Positions 41,310-53,445 of a stretch of 64,000 nucleotides of DNA are shown piece after piece (within the stretch, counting starts at the first letter, position 1; each line of letters opens with the position of its first letter). The DNA is from Streptomyces sp. YIM 121038 (GTDB lineage: Bacteria > Actinomycetota > Actinomycetes > Streptomycetales > Streptomycetaceae). Below the pieces are notes generated by a model. It was not told the origin of the DNA and did no database searches. It was given only the letters and a program-made list of their open reading frames with translations. Position numbers and translations under genes: made by a program. The stretch is taken from positions 2,294,001 through 2,358,000 of the forward strand of contig NZ_CP030771.1 of NCBI RefSeq assembly GCF_006088715.1. The letters run 5' to 3'.

Positions 41310-44114
41310 ATGAGCAAGTCACGCAGACGGGCCCGCATATCCGGCGGCGCCGCGCTCCTGGGCGCGGCGGCGCTGCTCGCGTCCGGCGTTCCGGCGGCAC
41401 AGGCCGCCGACGAGACGCCCCAGGGACCGGCCACCGAGGTCGTCCCGGGCACCGGCACCAGGACCCCGGCCCTGGTGGACGGGATCGAGGAGGCCGCCAA
41501 GGACTCGGGCAGCCCGGCCGCCGCGGCCCGCGGCCACCTCGCGGCCAAGAAGGACCGGTACGAGATCGCCGACCCGGCACGGGACCTGACGGCCGAGCAG
41601 ACGCTGAAGCAGGGCGCCGACGAAACGGTCCGCTTCCAGCAGACCCACCGCGGGCTGCCGGTCCTCGGCGGCCAGTACCTGGTGCGGATGGAGAAGAAGG
41701 ACGGCGACCGGGTCGTCACCGGCACCTCCGGCAAGTACTTCACGGGCCTGGCCGTGGGGACGAAGGCGCGGGTCGCGGAGAAGACGGCGGTCGCGCGGGC
41801 CGTCGCGGCGACCGCCGCCGGTGACGGCCGTACGGGCAGCCTGACCAAGCTGGCCCCCAAGTCGGCCGACGCCAAGGCGAACGCCAAGGCCGGCAAGCGC
41901 ACCGCCGAGAGCGGCACCCCGCTCTCCGGCTCCTCGCACGGCCTGGTCGTCCTGCCCCAGGGCAAGGGCGTCCTGACGTACCACGTCACCGTCACCGGCA
42001 CCGACCCCGTGAGCGGCGCGCCGGTCAAGCAGGAGGTGTACGTCGACGCCGCCTCCGGCTTCCCGGTGCTCCAGTACTCGGGCATCCAGTCCATAGCCGA
42101 CGACGCCGACTTCCCCGGCACGACGGGCAGCGGCGTCAAGCTGGACGGCAAGAAGGTCGACCTCGACCTGACCCAGGACGCGGCCTCCGGCTCGTACCAG
42201 CTGCGTGACTACCGCCACCAGTGGAACGGCAGCAAGAACGCGCTGACCACCTGGGACGCGCGCGGAGTCGACGCCAACGACGCGTCCGGCAGGTGGCCGA
42301 GCGGCATCGCCGAAGTCGCCTCCAAGACCAAGGACTTCGGCAAGGACGCCACCGAGTCGGGGGCCGTGGACGCGCACTGGGCGGCCGGGCAGGTCTACGA
42401 CTACTACAAGCAGAAGCACGGCCGCGACAGCCTCGACGGCAAGGGCATGGCCATCAACTCCCTGGTGGGCGTGACCGACGGCGGGTTCCCGTTCGTCAAC
42501 GCCTTCTGGGACGGCCAGAAGATGGTGTACGGCGGCGGCGACGAGGAGACCAAGACCCTCTCCGCCGACCTGGACGTGGTGGGCCACGAGATGACGCACG
42601 GCGTCGTCGAGCACACCGCGGGCCTCGTCTACGTCGGCCAGTCCGGCGCCCTGAACGAGGCGGTCGCCGACTACTTCGGCAACGCCATCGACGTGACCGC
42701 GTCCAAGACCCCGATGAGCGACCCGAAGGCCGCCCTCATCGGCGAGGACCTGTGCCGCACCAAGGCGCCCGAGGACTGCGCGTTCCGCAATCTGAACGAC
42801 GGGCGGACCACCGCCAAGGACTTCCTCGGCGTCACCATCGGCACCGACAGCGGCGGTGTGCACCTCAACTCGACGATCTTCTCGGGCGCCCTGTGGGACA
42901 TCCGTGAGGACCTCGGCGGCACCCTGGCCGACCGGATCGTCTACAAGGCCCTCGCCGAGTACCTGACGCCGCTCGACGGCTACACCGACGCCCGCAACGC
43001 GGTGGTCGCCGCGGCCAAGGACCTCGGGGTCAAGGGCGCGAAGCTGCGGGCCGTGAACCGGGCCTTCGACGCGCACGGCATCACCAAGGGCTGGGAGAAG
43101 GCCATCGGCGCCGACTCCGACAAGCTCCTCGGCGACGTGAACGCCACCCGCGTCGGCGGCCGCCTTCCGAACACCGGCGCGGGCGCGGGCGGCGGCTGGT
43201 GGGCCGCGTCGAAGTCCGACGACGAGGGCCAGGAGGCCTTCTCCGTCTGGGCGGGCCGCACCGACGGCAAGGGTGCTGAGAAGCTGATCAGCCCCAACGA
43301 CGGGCGCTACCACGTCTACCCGGACACCGACGGCAGGACCGTGGCGTGGGTGGCGTACGGACCGACCAGCGTCGAGGTGCTCTCCCGGCCGCTGGCCGGC
43401 GGCCCGGTCAAGAAGCTGTGGTCGGCGGGCACCACCGTCGCCAACGTGCACGTCTCGGGCGGGACCGTGACCTGGCAGGAGTCCAGCCCGCACGGCCAGC
43501 AGCGGGTCGCGTACCTGCGCAAGGGCGAGCGCGAGCCGGTGTTCGTGGACGGCGGCCGCTACGACGTGGTCACCGCGCTGCCCACCCTCAGCGGCGACAA
43601 GCTCGGCTACGCGAAGGTGTACGTCGACAAGGACGGGCAGCAGCAGGTCTCCACGGAGATCACCGACGTGCGCAGCGGCAAGCAGACCCTGGTCCCGGCC
43701 AAGGGCGCCTACCTCGGTGTCGCGACCCCCGCGATCAACGGCAAGTACCTCTACTGGCTGGTCGACGACATCGCCGACGACAACCGCATGGGCCTGCGCC
43801 GCGCCAACCTGGACGGCACCGGCCTGACGGACGTCATCCCCGAGAGCTCGGCCACCGCGTACTTCTGGAACGTGGACGCCTCGGACTCCGCGGTGACCCT
43901 CACCCAGTGGAAGCCGCAGCGCGGCTGGAGCAACGGCAACCTCACCAAGCTCGTCCAGACCGACCTGGACGGCAAGGGCCTGAAGCGGGTCTCCTGCAAC
44001 CGCGGTGAGCAGACCGGCCACGCGGCCGACACCGGCAAGCGCGTGGTGTGGATCGACGGCACCACGGGCCACACGGACCTGGTGACCCGGGCCCGCCCGG
44101 CGGGCACCTGCTGA
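41310..44114 (+). CDS. M4 (thermolysin-type) metalloprotease with C-terminal beta-propeller-like region
   Basis: A 934-residue secreted protease. Signal peptide about 1-33; FTP and PepSY propeptide (about 60-260: TVRFQQTHRGLPVLGGQYLVR); catalytic domain with zinc motif HEMTH (426-430, VVGHEMTHGVVEHTAGLVY) and third ligand E450 in ALNEAVADYFGNAID, and active-site support SGGVHLNSTI. The normal enzyme would end near residue 600. Another 330 residues follow with TolB/WD40-like repeats (TDGRTVAWVAYGPTSVEVLS, NGKYLYWLVDDIADDNRMG, TGKRVVWIDGTTGHTDLV), probably a propeller for substrate or surface binding. Confidence 0.92.
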   Translation: MSKSRRRARISGGAALLGAAALLASGVPAAQAADETPQGPATEVVPGTGTRTPALVDGIEEAAKDSGSPAAAARGHLAAKKDRYEIADPARDLTAEQTLKQGADETVRFQQTHRGLPVLGGQYLVRMEKKDGDRVVTGTSGKYFTGLAVGTKARVAEKTAVARAVAATAAGDGRTGSLTKLAPKSADAKANAKAGKRTAESGTPLSGSSHGLVVLPQGKGVLTYHVTVTGTDPVSGAPVKQEVYVDAASGFPVLQYSGIQSIADDADFPGTTGSGVKLDGKKVDLDLTQDAASGSYQLRDYRHQWNGSKNALTTWDARGVDANDASGRWPSGIAEVASKTKDFGKDATESGAVDAHWAAGQVYDYYKQKHGRDSLDGKGMAINSLVGVTDGGFPFVNAFWDGQKMVYGGGDEETKTLSADLDVVGHEMTHGVVEHTAGLVYVGQSGALNEAVADYFGNAIDVTASKTPMSDPKAALIGEDLCRTKAPEDCAFRNLNDGRTTAKDFLGVTIGTDSGGVHLNSTIFSGALWDIREDLGGTLADRIVYKALAEYLTPLDGYTDARNAVVAAAKDLGVKGAKLRAVNRAFDAHGITKGWEKAIGADSDKLLGDVNATRVGGRLPNTGAGAGGGWWAASKSDDEGQEAFSVWAGRTDGKGAEKLISPNDGRYHVYPDTDGRTVAWVAYGPTSVEVLSRPLAGGPVKKLWSAGTTVANVHVSGGTVTWQESSPHGQQRVAYLRKGEREPVFVDGGRYDVVTALPTLSGDKLGYAKVYVDKDGQQQVSTEITDVRSGKQTLVPAKGAYLGVATPAINGKYLYWLVDDIADDNRMGLRRANLDGTGLTDVIPESSATAYFWNVDASDSAVTLTQWKPQRGWSNGNLTKLVQTDLDGKGLKRVSCNRGEQTGHAADTGKRVVWIDGTTGHTDLVTRARPAGTC

Positions 44115-44130
44115 TCCCGGTACGCGAAAC

Positions 44131-44176
44131 GGCGGTGCCCCGCTCCCCCCTCGCGAGGGGGGAGCGGGGCACCGCC
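44131..44176. terminator. 46-base perfect palindrome between convergent genes
   Basis: Two 23-base arms pair without mismatch (outer GGCGGTGCCCCG, inner TCGCGA). It is placed between the M4 protease stop and the converging ABC transporter stop and is presumably a strong bidirectional terminator. Confidence 0.8.
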
Positions 44177-44242
44177 TTCGGGTGTCCGGGTCCGCCGTCC
44201 CGCCCCCTCCACGGGGCGGCGGACCCGGACGCGTCGGGCCGC

Positions 44243-45918
<1,676 letters not shown>

Positions 45919-45922
<4 letters not shown>

Positions 45923-46911
45923 GCGAGCCTCACCCTCGGATCGAGCCACGCGACCACGAGGTCGGCGACGGCGACGAACACCACGACGAAGAACGCGGCG
46001 AGCAGCACGGTGCCCACGACGGTCGGCAGGTCGTTCTGGACGACCGCGTCCACGGCGAGCTTGCCGACGCCGCTGAGCCCGAAGACGGTCTCGGTGATGA
46101 ACGCGCCGCCGAGCAGCGCGCCCACCTCCAGGCCGAGGAGCTGCACCAGGGGTGCCGCGGCCCCGCGCGCGGTGTACTTGAGATGGGCGCGCAGCGGGCT
46201 GAGGCCCTTGCCGCGCGCGGTGCGCACGTACCCCTCGTGCATGACCTCCAGCATCTGGGCGCGGGAGAGCCGGGCGAAGACGGCCGCGTTGACGAAGCCG
46301 AGCACGAGCCAGGGCAGCAGCAGGCCCGCGAGCCAGGCGCCGGGGTCCTCGCCGGGCGAGGTGTAGCCGGGCAGCGCGAACCAGCCGGTCTGGTAGACGA
46401 GCAGGTACTGCAGCGCGTAGCCGAGGAAGTAGATCTGCACGCTGGCGCCGACCAGGGTGAAGGCGGACAGGAGCCGGTCGGAGAGCCGGCCCCGGCGCAG
46501 CGCGGACACGAAGCCCGCGCCGACGCCGACGACGAGGATGACGGCGAGCGCGCCCGCCGCGAGCGAGAGTGTGACCGGGAAGCGGCTGGTGATGGCCGCG
46601 CGGACGGGCTCGTGCAGGGCGTAGGAGTAGCCGAGGCAGGGGGCGTCGCAGGCGATCGGGGTGCCGTCGACGTCCGCGATGGTGCGGCCCGCGAACAGGC
46701 CGCGCACGTAGTCGGCGTACTGCGCGAGGACCGGCTGGTCCAGGCCCATGGACTCGCGCACCGCCGCGACCTGGGAGGCGTCGCACTTGGGGCCGCAGGC
46801 GATGACGGCCGGGTCGGACGGCGCCGCGTAGAAGAGCGCGAAGGCGGTCGCGGAGATCGCGAGGAGCACCACGACCGCGGTCAGCGCCCGTCGGAGGACG
46901 TAGGCGAGCAT
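45919..46911 (-). CDS. Oligopeptide ABC transporter permease (DppB type)
   Basis: A 330-residue six-helix permease. It starts [20 protein letters not shown] like DppB/OppB proteins, carries a long first external loop with three cysteines (VIACGPKC and ACDAPC), and has the EAA loop [20 protein letters not shown]. Three bases downstream of the binding-protein gene. Forms the channel with the DppC-like subunit. Confidence 0.93.
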
Positions 46912-46914
46912 GGG

Positions 46915-48690
46915 TCAGGACTTCTTCAGGTACAGCCAGGCGGGGCTGATGGTGCCGTAGATCGGGTGGATGAAGGCGCCGCCGACGTTGGCGCCGCGGA
47001 CCTGCTGGGTGCGCTGGTGCAGGAACGGCACGATCGGCATGTCCTTCATGATCGTGTTCTTCTCCAGGGCGATGAGCGCCTTGGCCTTCTTCGTCGCGTC
47101 GGTGATCTTCGCGATGCGGTCGAGCTCCTTGTCGACGGCCGGGTTCTTGTACCGCGGGTCGTTGTCCAGGGAGTCGCGGCGGCTGTCGAAGCGGTAGGGC
47201 ACGCCGGTGGCCGGGGTCGGCCAGTCCACGGAGGAGCCGGACAGCCACAGGTCGTACTTCGGGTCGGTGCCGCGCAGGACCTCGTTGGTGAACGCGGGCA
47301 GCGGCAGCGGCTTGGTGACCAGCTCGATGCCCGCCTTGGCGAAGGCGTCGACGAGGACCTGCGCCATGCGGTCGTTGACGGCGTTCGACTCGTAGGCGTA
47401 CGAGAGGCGCTTGACCTTCTTCTTGGCCTTGGCCAGGTGCTGCTTGGCCTTCTCGATGTCGCCCGTGGGCTTGACCGGGTAGGTGTCGTAGCTCTCCCAG
47501 CCGACGATGGCGGGCGAGGAGTACGTGGTGGCGATGTCGCCGACGCGCGGGCCGCCGAGGGCCTGGCGGGCCTGCTGGCGCGGCAGCAGGTAGTGGATGG
47601 CCTTGCGCACCTCGAGGTCGGCGACGCGGTCGTTGCGGACGACCAGGTGGTAGGTGAACGCGCCGCGGCGGCCGTCGACGATCAGGTCCTTCTTGTCCTG
47701 GTCGCGCTCGGCCTCGCCGATGAGCTCGGGCGGGAACTCGTTCTTGGTGGTGACGGTGTCCGCACCGTCGCCGCGCCCGTTGAGGATCTCCTGGGCGGTG
47801 TTGAGCTCCTTCTTCTCGAAGGTGAACTCGAACTTGTCGGCGTACTGGTGGCGGATCGGGTCGGTCGCCGCCTTCCAGTGCGGGTTCTTCTCCAGGGTCA
47901 GCGACTGGTTCTGCCGGTGGGAGACGATCCGGTAGGGGCCGGTCGCGAACGGCTTGAGGTCGTAGCGCGTGCCGGTGTCCTTGTCGGGGCGGACCGGCGA
48001 CGAGGAGGACTGGGCGGCCATGAACGGCACGTCGGACTGCGGCTCGGCGAAGCGGAAGACGATCGTCTTGGCGTCGGGCGTCTCGATGCCCTTGAAGTCG
48101 CCGTCCTTCTTGGGGCCGCCGTAGACCTTGCGGGCCTGGGCGAGGTCGGGCTTGCCGGTGAGCCACTGCGGCCAGTAGGGCGGGCCGATCTCGAAGCCGG
48201 GCGCGAAGGTGCGCTCGATGCCGTACTTGACGTGCTGGGAGGTGATCGGCTTGCCGTCCTCCCAGGCGATGCCGTCCTTGAGCGTGTACGTCCAGGTGCG
48301 GCCGCCGTCGGAGGACTTGCCGATGTCGGTGGCGAGGTCGCCGACGAGCTTGGGCTTGCCGTCGATCACCTGGTACTGGGTGAGCTGGCGGCCCCACAGG
48401 AGCGAGGTGTTGTACGCCTCGCCCGCGTAGATCTTCTGCGGGTCGAGGTGGGAGTAGTCGCGCAGGTTGGCGACACGGATGGTGCCGCCCTTGCGCGCGC
48501 CCTCGACGGCGGGCGCCGGGCCCGTGCTGTCCTTGGCGCTGCCCACCCCGGCGACCAGGTCGTCCTCCTTGCGGGGCGCGGCCGCATCGCTCTTGGACCC
48601 CGCCCCGGCCGAGCAGGAGCACAGCACGAGCATGGCGGAAGCGGCGGCGACGACGGGGACGGCCACGGTGCGCGACGTGATCCTGGGCAT
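46915..48690 (-). CDS. Oligopeptide ABC transporter substrate-binding lipoprotein
   Basis: A 591-residue SBP_bac_5 family protein. The signal segment ends LCSCSAG, so C30 is a probable lipidation site. Typical family pieces: [38 protein letters not shown] and [17 protein letters not shown] 48690 is preferred since GGAG lies six bases in front; ATG 48702 is in frame but has no site. It captures peptides or similar ligands and delivers them to the DppBC-type permease. Confidence 0.93.
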   Translation of the reverse strand: MPRITSRTVAVPVVAAASAMLVLCSCSAGAGSKSDAAAPRKEDDLVAGVGSAKDSTGPAPAVEGARKGGTIRVANLRDYSHLDPQKIYAGEAYNTSLLWGRQLTQYQVIDGKPKLVGDLATDIGKSSDGGRTWTYTLKDGIAWEDGKPITSQHVKYGIERTFAPGFEIGPPYWPQWLTGKPDLAQARKVYGGPKKDGDFKGIETPDAKTIVFRFAEPQSDVPFMAAQSSSSPVRPDKDTGTRYDLKPFATGPYRIVSHRQNQSLTLEKNPHWKAATDPIRHQYADKFEFTFEKKELNTAQEILNGRGDGADTVTTKNEFPPELIGEAERDQDKKDLIVDGRRGAFTYHLVVRNDRVADLEVRKAIHYLLPRQQARQALGGPRVGDIATTYSSPAIVGWESYDTYPVKPTGDIEKAKQHLAKAKKKVKRLSYAYESNAVNDRMAQVLVDAFAKAGIELVTKPLPLPAFTNEVLRGTDPKYDLWLSGSSVDWPTPATGVPYRFDSRRDSLDNDPRYKNPAVDKELDRIAKITDATKKAKALIALEKNTIMKDMPIVPFLHQRTQQVRGANVGGAFIHPIYGTISPAWLYLKKS

Positions 48691-48746
48691 GGTGAACTCC
48701 ATTGCGGATGGTGCGGGTGGGGGTGGCGCGCGGGACGCGCCGGGTC

Positions 48747-49703
48747 TCAGCGGCCGGTACGGGGGTCGAGCGCGTCCCGTACGGAGTCGCCGAGCAGATT
48801 GAAGGCGAGGACGAAGAGCAGGATCGTCACGCCGGGGAAGATCATGTAGGTCGGGTCGTCGTAGAAGACCTCGGAGCCGCGGGCGATCATGCGGCCCCAG
48901 TCGGGGATGGGCTCGCTGATGCCCACGCCGAGGAAGGACAGGGCGGCCTCGGCGGTGACGATGCCCGGCAGGGCGACCGTGATGTGCACGAGGACGGGCG
49001 CCCACACGTTCGGCAGGAGCTCGCGCAGCACGATGTGGCGGCGCGAGGCGCCCACGGCCCGTGCGGCCTCGATGAACTCGCGCTCGCGCAGGGAGCGCAC
49101 GGTCGTCCTGAGGACCATCGCCAGGGGCACCCAGCCGAAGGCGGCGAAGACGAGCACCAGGACGGTGAACTGCATCCAGGCGGGCTCGTTCTCGCCGGGG
49201 TCGACGAAGCGGGTCTGCACGATGGGGCTCAGCGCGAGGAAGAGCAGCAGCGTCGGGAAGGCGAGCAGCACGTTGCAGACGAAGGTGAAGACCCGGTCGG
49301 CGAGGCCGCTCAGATAGCCGACGGTCACGCCGAGGACGACCCCGAGGACCGCGATGACGGCGATGGCGGCGCCCGCGACGAGCAGCGAGGTGCGGATGCC
49401 GTACAGGAGCTGGGTGAACACGTCCCGGCCGAGGCCCGGCTCCAGGCCGAACCAGAACTCGCCGGACATGCCGCCGTTGGGCAGCACCGGCAGGCCCTCC
49501 GGGCTGAGGAGGCCCGTCTCGTTCTGGCCGTAGTGCTCGGTGGGGTTCTTGCCGTAGAGCGCGGCGACGAGCGGCGCGGCGAGCGCGAGCAGCACGAAGA
49601 ACGCCACCACGCCGAGCGCGGCGAGGCCGACGCGGTCCCTGCGGAAGGCGCCGACGGCCGCCGCGAGCGGGCCGCGGGGCTCGGTTCGTGGCGCGTCGGC
49701 CAT
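48747..49703 (-). CDS. Oligopeptide ABC transporter permease (DppC type)
   Basis: A 318-residue permease with the DppC N-terminal segment ([20 protein letters not shown]), six helices and the EAA loop [20 protein letters not shown]. First gene of the operon; start with CAGGAG in front. The order permease C - binding protein - permease B - fused ATPase is not the classical dppABCDF order. Confidence 0.92.
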   Translation of the reverse strand: MADAPRTEPRGPLAAAVGAFRRDRVGLAALGVVAFFVLLALAAPLVAALYGKNPTEHYGQNETGLLSPEGLPVLPNGGMSGEFWFGLEPGLGRDVFTQLLYGIRTSLLVAGAAIAVIAVLGVVLGVTVGYLSGLADRVFTFVCNVLLAFPTLLLFLALSPIVQTRFVDPGENEPAWMQFTVLVLVFAAFGWVPLAMVLRTTVRSLREREFIEAARAVGASRRHIVLRELLPNVWAPVLVHITVALPGIVTAEAALSFLGVGISEPIPDWGRMIARGSEVFYDDPTYMIFPGVTILLFVLAFNLLGDSVRDALDPRTGR

Positions 49704-50072
49704 GCTGCCCAACTCCTGATGACGTGCGGACGCGGAGGTGTCCCGCGTCGGGGTGCGCATCATTAGAGCCAGCAATACGGCGCCCTTGCAAATCCTCCAC
49801 AGAAGACATTTCCGAAATGCTGCGGGGATTTACAGGGGCGCAACATTCCAGGGCCCAATACAGGGACCAAACGGGCATCTCGCCCGCATTGAGATCTGCG
49901 CCACACACCCCCACCATGGAAGGCACATGGACGTCTCAACCTTGCTTCACAAGGCCATGCGCCGGATCCACCTGCGCATCACACATCAGTCTACGCGCGT
50001 AACCCCTTGGGAATTCAGGGCAGCGGATTTCTTCAACCCGCTTTCTTAAGTCCGGTCGGAAAAACCGGAAGA
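49704..50072 (-). promoter_or_regulatory. Promoter region of the peptide transporter operon
   Basis: No gene seen. On the minus strand a good promoter is present: TTGCAA (49791-49786), 18 bases, TCTAAT (49767-49762). Just upstream is a perfect 6-1-6 palindrome CATTTC-C-GAAATG (49807-49819), a possible activator site. The rest is comparatively A/T-rich but otherwise featureless. Confidence 0.5.
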
Positions 50073-50098
50073 CCCCGGAAACCGAAAGGTTCCCGGGG
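50073..50098 (-). terminator. Terminator of the S1 protease gene
   Basis: Stem arms CCCCGGAAACC and GGTTCCCGGGG (one mismatch) with a GAAA spacer. On the minus strand it is followed within 15 bases by a run of five T, close to a textbook intrinsic terminator for the gene ending at 50122. Confidence 0.7.
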
Positions 50099-50121
50099 CC
50101 TTCGGGCCGCCGAACCAGGCG

Positions 50122-51207
50122 TCAGCCGATTTTCGCGCCAAAGGCCTCGAGGGCCTCCGGCACCGGCTGGAAGAACGTCTCGCCGCCGGCGGAGCAGTCA
50201 CCGCTGCCGCCGGAGGTCAGACCGAGCGCGGTGTCGCCCGCGAAGAGGGCGCCGCCGCTGTCGCCGGGCTCGGCGCAGACGTCGGTCTGGATGAGGCCGT
50301 TGACGACGTCGCCGTTGCCGTAGTTCACGGTGGCGTCCAGGCCCGTGACCTTGCCGTCGTGCACCTGCGTGGTGGAGCCGCTGCGCCGCACCTGCTGGCC
50401 GACGGTCGCCGCGCCCGCCTTCGTGATCTTCTGGGTGCCGCCGCCGTAGAGGTTGACCTCGCTCGGGTGGGCGGTGTCGCCGCTGTACTTGACGATGCCG
50501 TAGTCGTTGTCGGGGAAGCTGGAGCCCACGTTCTCGCCGATGGCCGGGCCGCCCTGCTTCTCGGACCAGCTGGAGACGGCCTCCGTGCAGTGCCCCGCCG
50601 TCAGGAAGTGCGGGGCGCCGTCCTTGACCACGTTGAAGCCGAGGGAACAGCGGCTGCTGCCGCCGTAGATCGCGTCACCGCCCGCGATGAGGGGCTTGAA
50701 CTCCCCCTTGGAGCGCTGGAGTTCGGCCTTGCCGCCGAGCTGCTTCACGACCGCGTCCAGCTTCTGGAGCGCGGCGCCGCGCACGGTGCGGTCCGCCGTC
50801 ACCACGACCTTGTTGGTGGCCGGGTCGGTGGCCCAGGACGTGCCGGGTATCGACGCCTTGTCGCTGAGCGTGGAGCGGGCGCTCTTCAGCGCGGCCAGGG
50901 AGTTCTCCACGACTCTGGCCTTGGCGCCCGCCGACTCGGCGGTCTTCACCGCGTCCTTGTCCAGGACGTTCACGACGAGCTGCTTGGCCCCGGCGTCGTA
51001 GTACGTGCCCGCGGCGTCGGCGCCCAGCTCCCTGTCGAGCGACGAGGCGAGCTTTCCGGCCTGTGCCACCGACAGCGTGTCCGGTGTGGGGGTGGGGGTG
51101 TCGTCGCTCGCGTTCGCAGTCTGGAAGGTGACTGCCGCGCCGATCAGGGCGACGGCGCCCGCGCCTGCCACGGCGACGCGCCGCTTGGGTATGCGTCGGT
51201 GCTTCAA
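50122..51207 (-). CDS. S1 serine protease, streptogrisin/alpha-lytic type (TTG start)
   Basis: A 361-residue secreted chymotrypsin-fold protease. Signal segment about 10-33; pro-region about 40-165 of the alpha-lytic type; catalytic triad in LTAGHCTEA (His), NDYGIVKY (Asp) and [20 protein letters not shown] (Ser). TTG at 51207 is the start: AGGAGG lies seven bases upstream. A two-codon ATG-AGT-TGA overlaps the site. Close relatives are streptogrisins and SAM-P20-like enzymes. Confidence 0.93.
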   Translation of the reverse strand: MKHRRIPKRRVAVAGAGAVALIGAAVTFQTANASDDTPTPTPDTLSVAQAGKLASSLDRELGADAAGTYYDAGAKQLVVNVLDKDAVKTAESAGAKARVVENSLAALKSARSTLSDKASIPGTSWATDPATNKVVVTADRTVRGAALQKLDAVVKQLGGKAELQRSKGEFKPLIAGGDAIYGGSSRCSLGFNVVKDGAPHFLTAGHCTEAVSSWSEKQGGPAIGENVGSSFPDNDYGIVKYSGDTAHPSEVNLYGGGTQKITKAGAATVGQQVRRSGSTTQVHDGKVTGLDATVNYGNGDVVNGLIQTDVCAEPGDSGGALFAGDTALGLTSGGSGDCSAGGETFFQPVPEALEAFGAKIG

Positions 51208-51495
51208 CTCATGTCCTCCTGTGGGGGGTCCGCCCGCTCCGATGTGGGGACCTCGGCGGCCGGAAAGCGTGAGCGCATGGCGGCACGGCCCTGGTGAAGC
51301 CGCGTCCATGCCAATAGGACGCGGCCCACTATTCCCAGCCTCACAGGCAGCACACAAGGTCGACTTCAGGACGCCCGCCCGGTAACGCGCCTGCTCCCGC
51401 GGCCCGTTGACCCAGCGTGGTCACGCCTAGTCGTCCCCTCGCCGGTCCCCGTTGCAAACACCGGGTGCGAGCGGGCGGTGGGCAGCGGGTGAGGA

Positions 51496-52431
51496 CTAGT
51501 CCTGTCCGGATTCCGTCAGTCCGGTGGCGTCGGACGGCACGGCGGGACCGGTGGTTGAAGATTCCACTCCGCTTTCCGGCGGGGCGGCGGCGGGCGCGGG
51601 GGCGGCGGCGGGCGCGGGACCCGACGGCCCGGCCCCCGTCTGCGCCCGTTCCAGGAAGCGCAGGAGTTCGACGGGGAAGGGCAGGACGAGGGTGGAGTTC
51701 TTCTCGGCGGCGACGGCGACGACGGTCTGGAGCAGGCGCAGCTGGAGGGCGGCGGGCTGCTCTGACATCTCCTTGGCGGCTTCGGCGAGTTTCTTGGAGG
51801 CCTGGAGTTCGGCGTCGGCGTTGATGACGCGGGCGCGGCGTTCGCGGTCGGCCTCGGCCTGGCGGGCCATGGAGCGCTTCATGGTCTCGGGCAGGGAGAC
51901 GTCCTTGATCTCGACGCGGTCGATCTGCACGCCCCAGCCGATGGCGGGGCTGTCGATCATCAGCTCCAGGCCCTGGTTGAGCTTCTCGCGGTTGGAGAGC
52001 AGGTCGTCCAGGTCGCTCTTGCCGATGATCGAGCGCAGCGACGTCTGCGCCGTCTGGGAGACGGCGAAGCGGTAGTCCTCGACCTGCACGATCGCGTTGG
52101 CGGCGTCGACGACCTTGAAGTAGACGACGGCGTCGACCCGGACGGTGACGTTGTCCCGGGTGATGCCCTCCTGCGCGGGCACGGGCATCGTCACGATCTG
52201 GAGGTTGACCCGGCGCATCCGGTCCACGATCGGCACGACCGTCGTGAAGCCGGGGCCGCGCACCGTCTGTTGGAGCCGCCCGAGGCGGAACACGACACCG
52301 CGTTCGTACTGCTTGACGACACGCGCCGCGGACAGCAGGTACAGCAGTCCGGCGGACGCGACGGCCGCTCCGGCCGCCACCAGTTCCTCGACCACGACGG
52401 CCCCCGGGGTCTCATGGGGCGAATAGGGCAT
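51496..52431 (-). CDS. SPFH/Band 7 (slipin-type) membrane protein
   Basis: A protein of about 311 residues: one N-terminal helix (about 14-35), then the SPFH domain (VVKQYERGVVFRLGRLQQTV, TRDNVTVRVDAVVYFKVVDA, GWGVQIDRVEIKDVSLPETM) and a helical/coiled region, ending in an Ala/Pro-rich tail. Slipins form membrane microdomain scaffolds. ATG 52431 or a GTG about 11-12 codons later may be the start. It sits alone between two protease genes. Confidence 0.9.
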   Translation of the reverse strand: MPYSPHETPGAVVVEELVAAGAAVASAGLLYLLSAARVVKQYERGVVFRLGRLQQTVRGPGFTTVVPIVDRMRRVNLQIVTMPVPAQEGITRDNVTVRVDAVVYFKVVDAANAIVQVEDYRFAVSQTAQTSLRSIIGKSDLDDLLSNREKLNQGLELMIDSPAIGWGVQIDRVEIKDVSLPETMKRSMARQAEADRERRARVINADAELQASKKLAEAAKEMSEQPAALQLRLLQTVVAVAAEKNSTLVLPFPVELLRFLERAQTGAGPSGPAPAAAPAPAAAPPESGVESSTTGPAVPSDATGLTESGQD

Positions 52432-52486
52432 GCAGTACGAAGGTAACGCGCCACCCATCCCAGGGCGAGCCCCGCGTCATGCCAAG

Positions 52487-52523
52487 GGCGAGCCCCCGCC
52501 CGGGAGTTGGGCGGGGGCTCGCC
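52487..52523. terminator. Terminator after second S1 protease
   Basis: Perfect 15-base arms (GGCGAGCCCCCGCCC and its complement) with a 7-base loop lie 22 bases beyond the stop of the second S1 protease gene (minus strand). Confidence 0.7.
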
Positions 52524-52545
52524 GGGAGCGGCTCGGAGCGCGGCG

Positions 52546-53445
52546 TCAGAACACGCTGACGTTGTACGCGCGCAGCGCCTCGGTGACCGGCTGGAAGAAG
52601 GTCGTACCGCCGGAGGAGCAGTTGCCGCTGCCGCCGGAGGTCAGGCCGAGCGCGGTGGAGCCCGCGTACAGGGGGCCGCCGCTGTCGCCGGGCTCGGCGC
52701 ACACGGTGGTCTTGATCAGGCCGCTGACGACGTCACCGCCGCCGTAGTTCACGGTCTGGTTGAGGGCGGTGACGCGGCCGCTGTGCGTGCCGGTGGTCGA
52801 GCCGCGCCGCGTCACGCTCTGGCCGACCGTCGGGTCGGCGGCGCGGGTGATGTCCTGGCTGCCGACCGTGCCGGACTTGGTGACCGAGTCATTGGTGTAC
52901 TTGACGATGCCGTAGTCGTTGCCGGGGAAGCTGGAGCCCGAGGTGGTGCCGAGCACCGTCGTCTTCGCGGAGTTGGCCCACCACGTGCCCGCGCCGTCGG
53001 TGCAGTGCCCGGCGGTGAGGAAGTAGTAGGTGCTGCCGTTGCGCACGTTGAAGCCGAGCGAGCAGCGCCAGCTGTCGGCGTAGGTCGCGTCGCCGCCGGA
53101 GATGTACTTCTGGAAGGTGCCCGGCGTGCGCTCGATCCTGAGGGCGCCCGCCTTGTCGCCCGCCGCGCTCTTCACCCGGGCGATCTCGGCCGCGGACACC
53201 GTGCTGTCGGCGGTCACGACGACCTGTCCGGTCTTCGCGTCGACGCCCCATGCGGTGCCCGCCACGTCCGCTTCGAGGACGGCGTCACTGGCGGCCGTGA
53301 GGTCGGACGCGCTGTACGTACGGGCCTCGTCGGCGCTGGCGGCGGGCACGGCGAGCGCCGCCGCGGCCACCAGGCCGGTCGCGAGGGCGGCGGTGCGGAG
53401 GTGTCTCGTCGGGGTGCCGCGGGGGGTGGTGCGCTTGATCCTCAC
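52546..53445 (-). CDS. S1 serine protease, streptogrisin A/B type
   Basis: A 299-residue secreted protease shorter than its neighbour. Signal about 15-38, pro-region about 40-115, mature domain beginning near [18 protein letters not shown]. Triad motifs: [17 protein letters not shown] and [23 protein letters not shown] at 53445 follows GGGAGG by eight bases. Strong resemblance to streptogrisins A/B. The two S1 genes may be an old duplication. Confidence 0.93.
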   Translation of the reverse strand: MRIKRTTPRGTPTRHLRTAALATGLVAAAALAVPAASADEARTYSASDLTAASDAVLEADVAGTAWGVDAKTGQVVVTADSTVSAAEIARVKSAAGDKAGALRIERTPGTFQKYISGGDATYADSWRCSLGFNVRNGSTYYFLTAGHCTDGAGTWWANSAKTTVLGTTSGSSFPGNDYGIVKYTNDSVTKSGTVGSQDITRAADPTVGQSVTRRGSTTGTHSGRVTALNQTVNYGGGDVVSGLIKTTVCAEPGDSGGPLYAGSTALGLTSGGSGNCSSGGTTFFQPVTEALRAYNVSVF

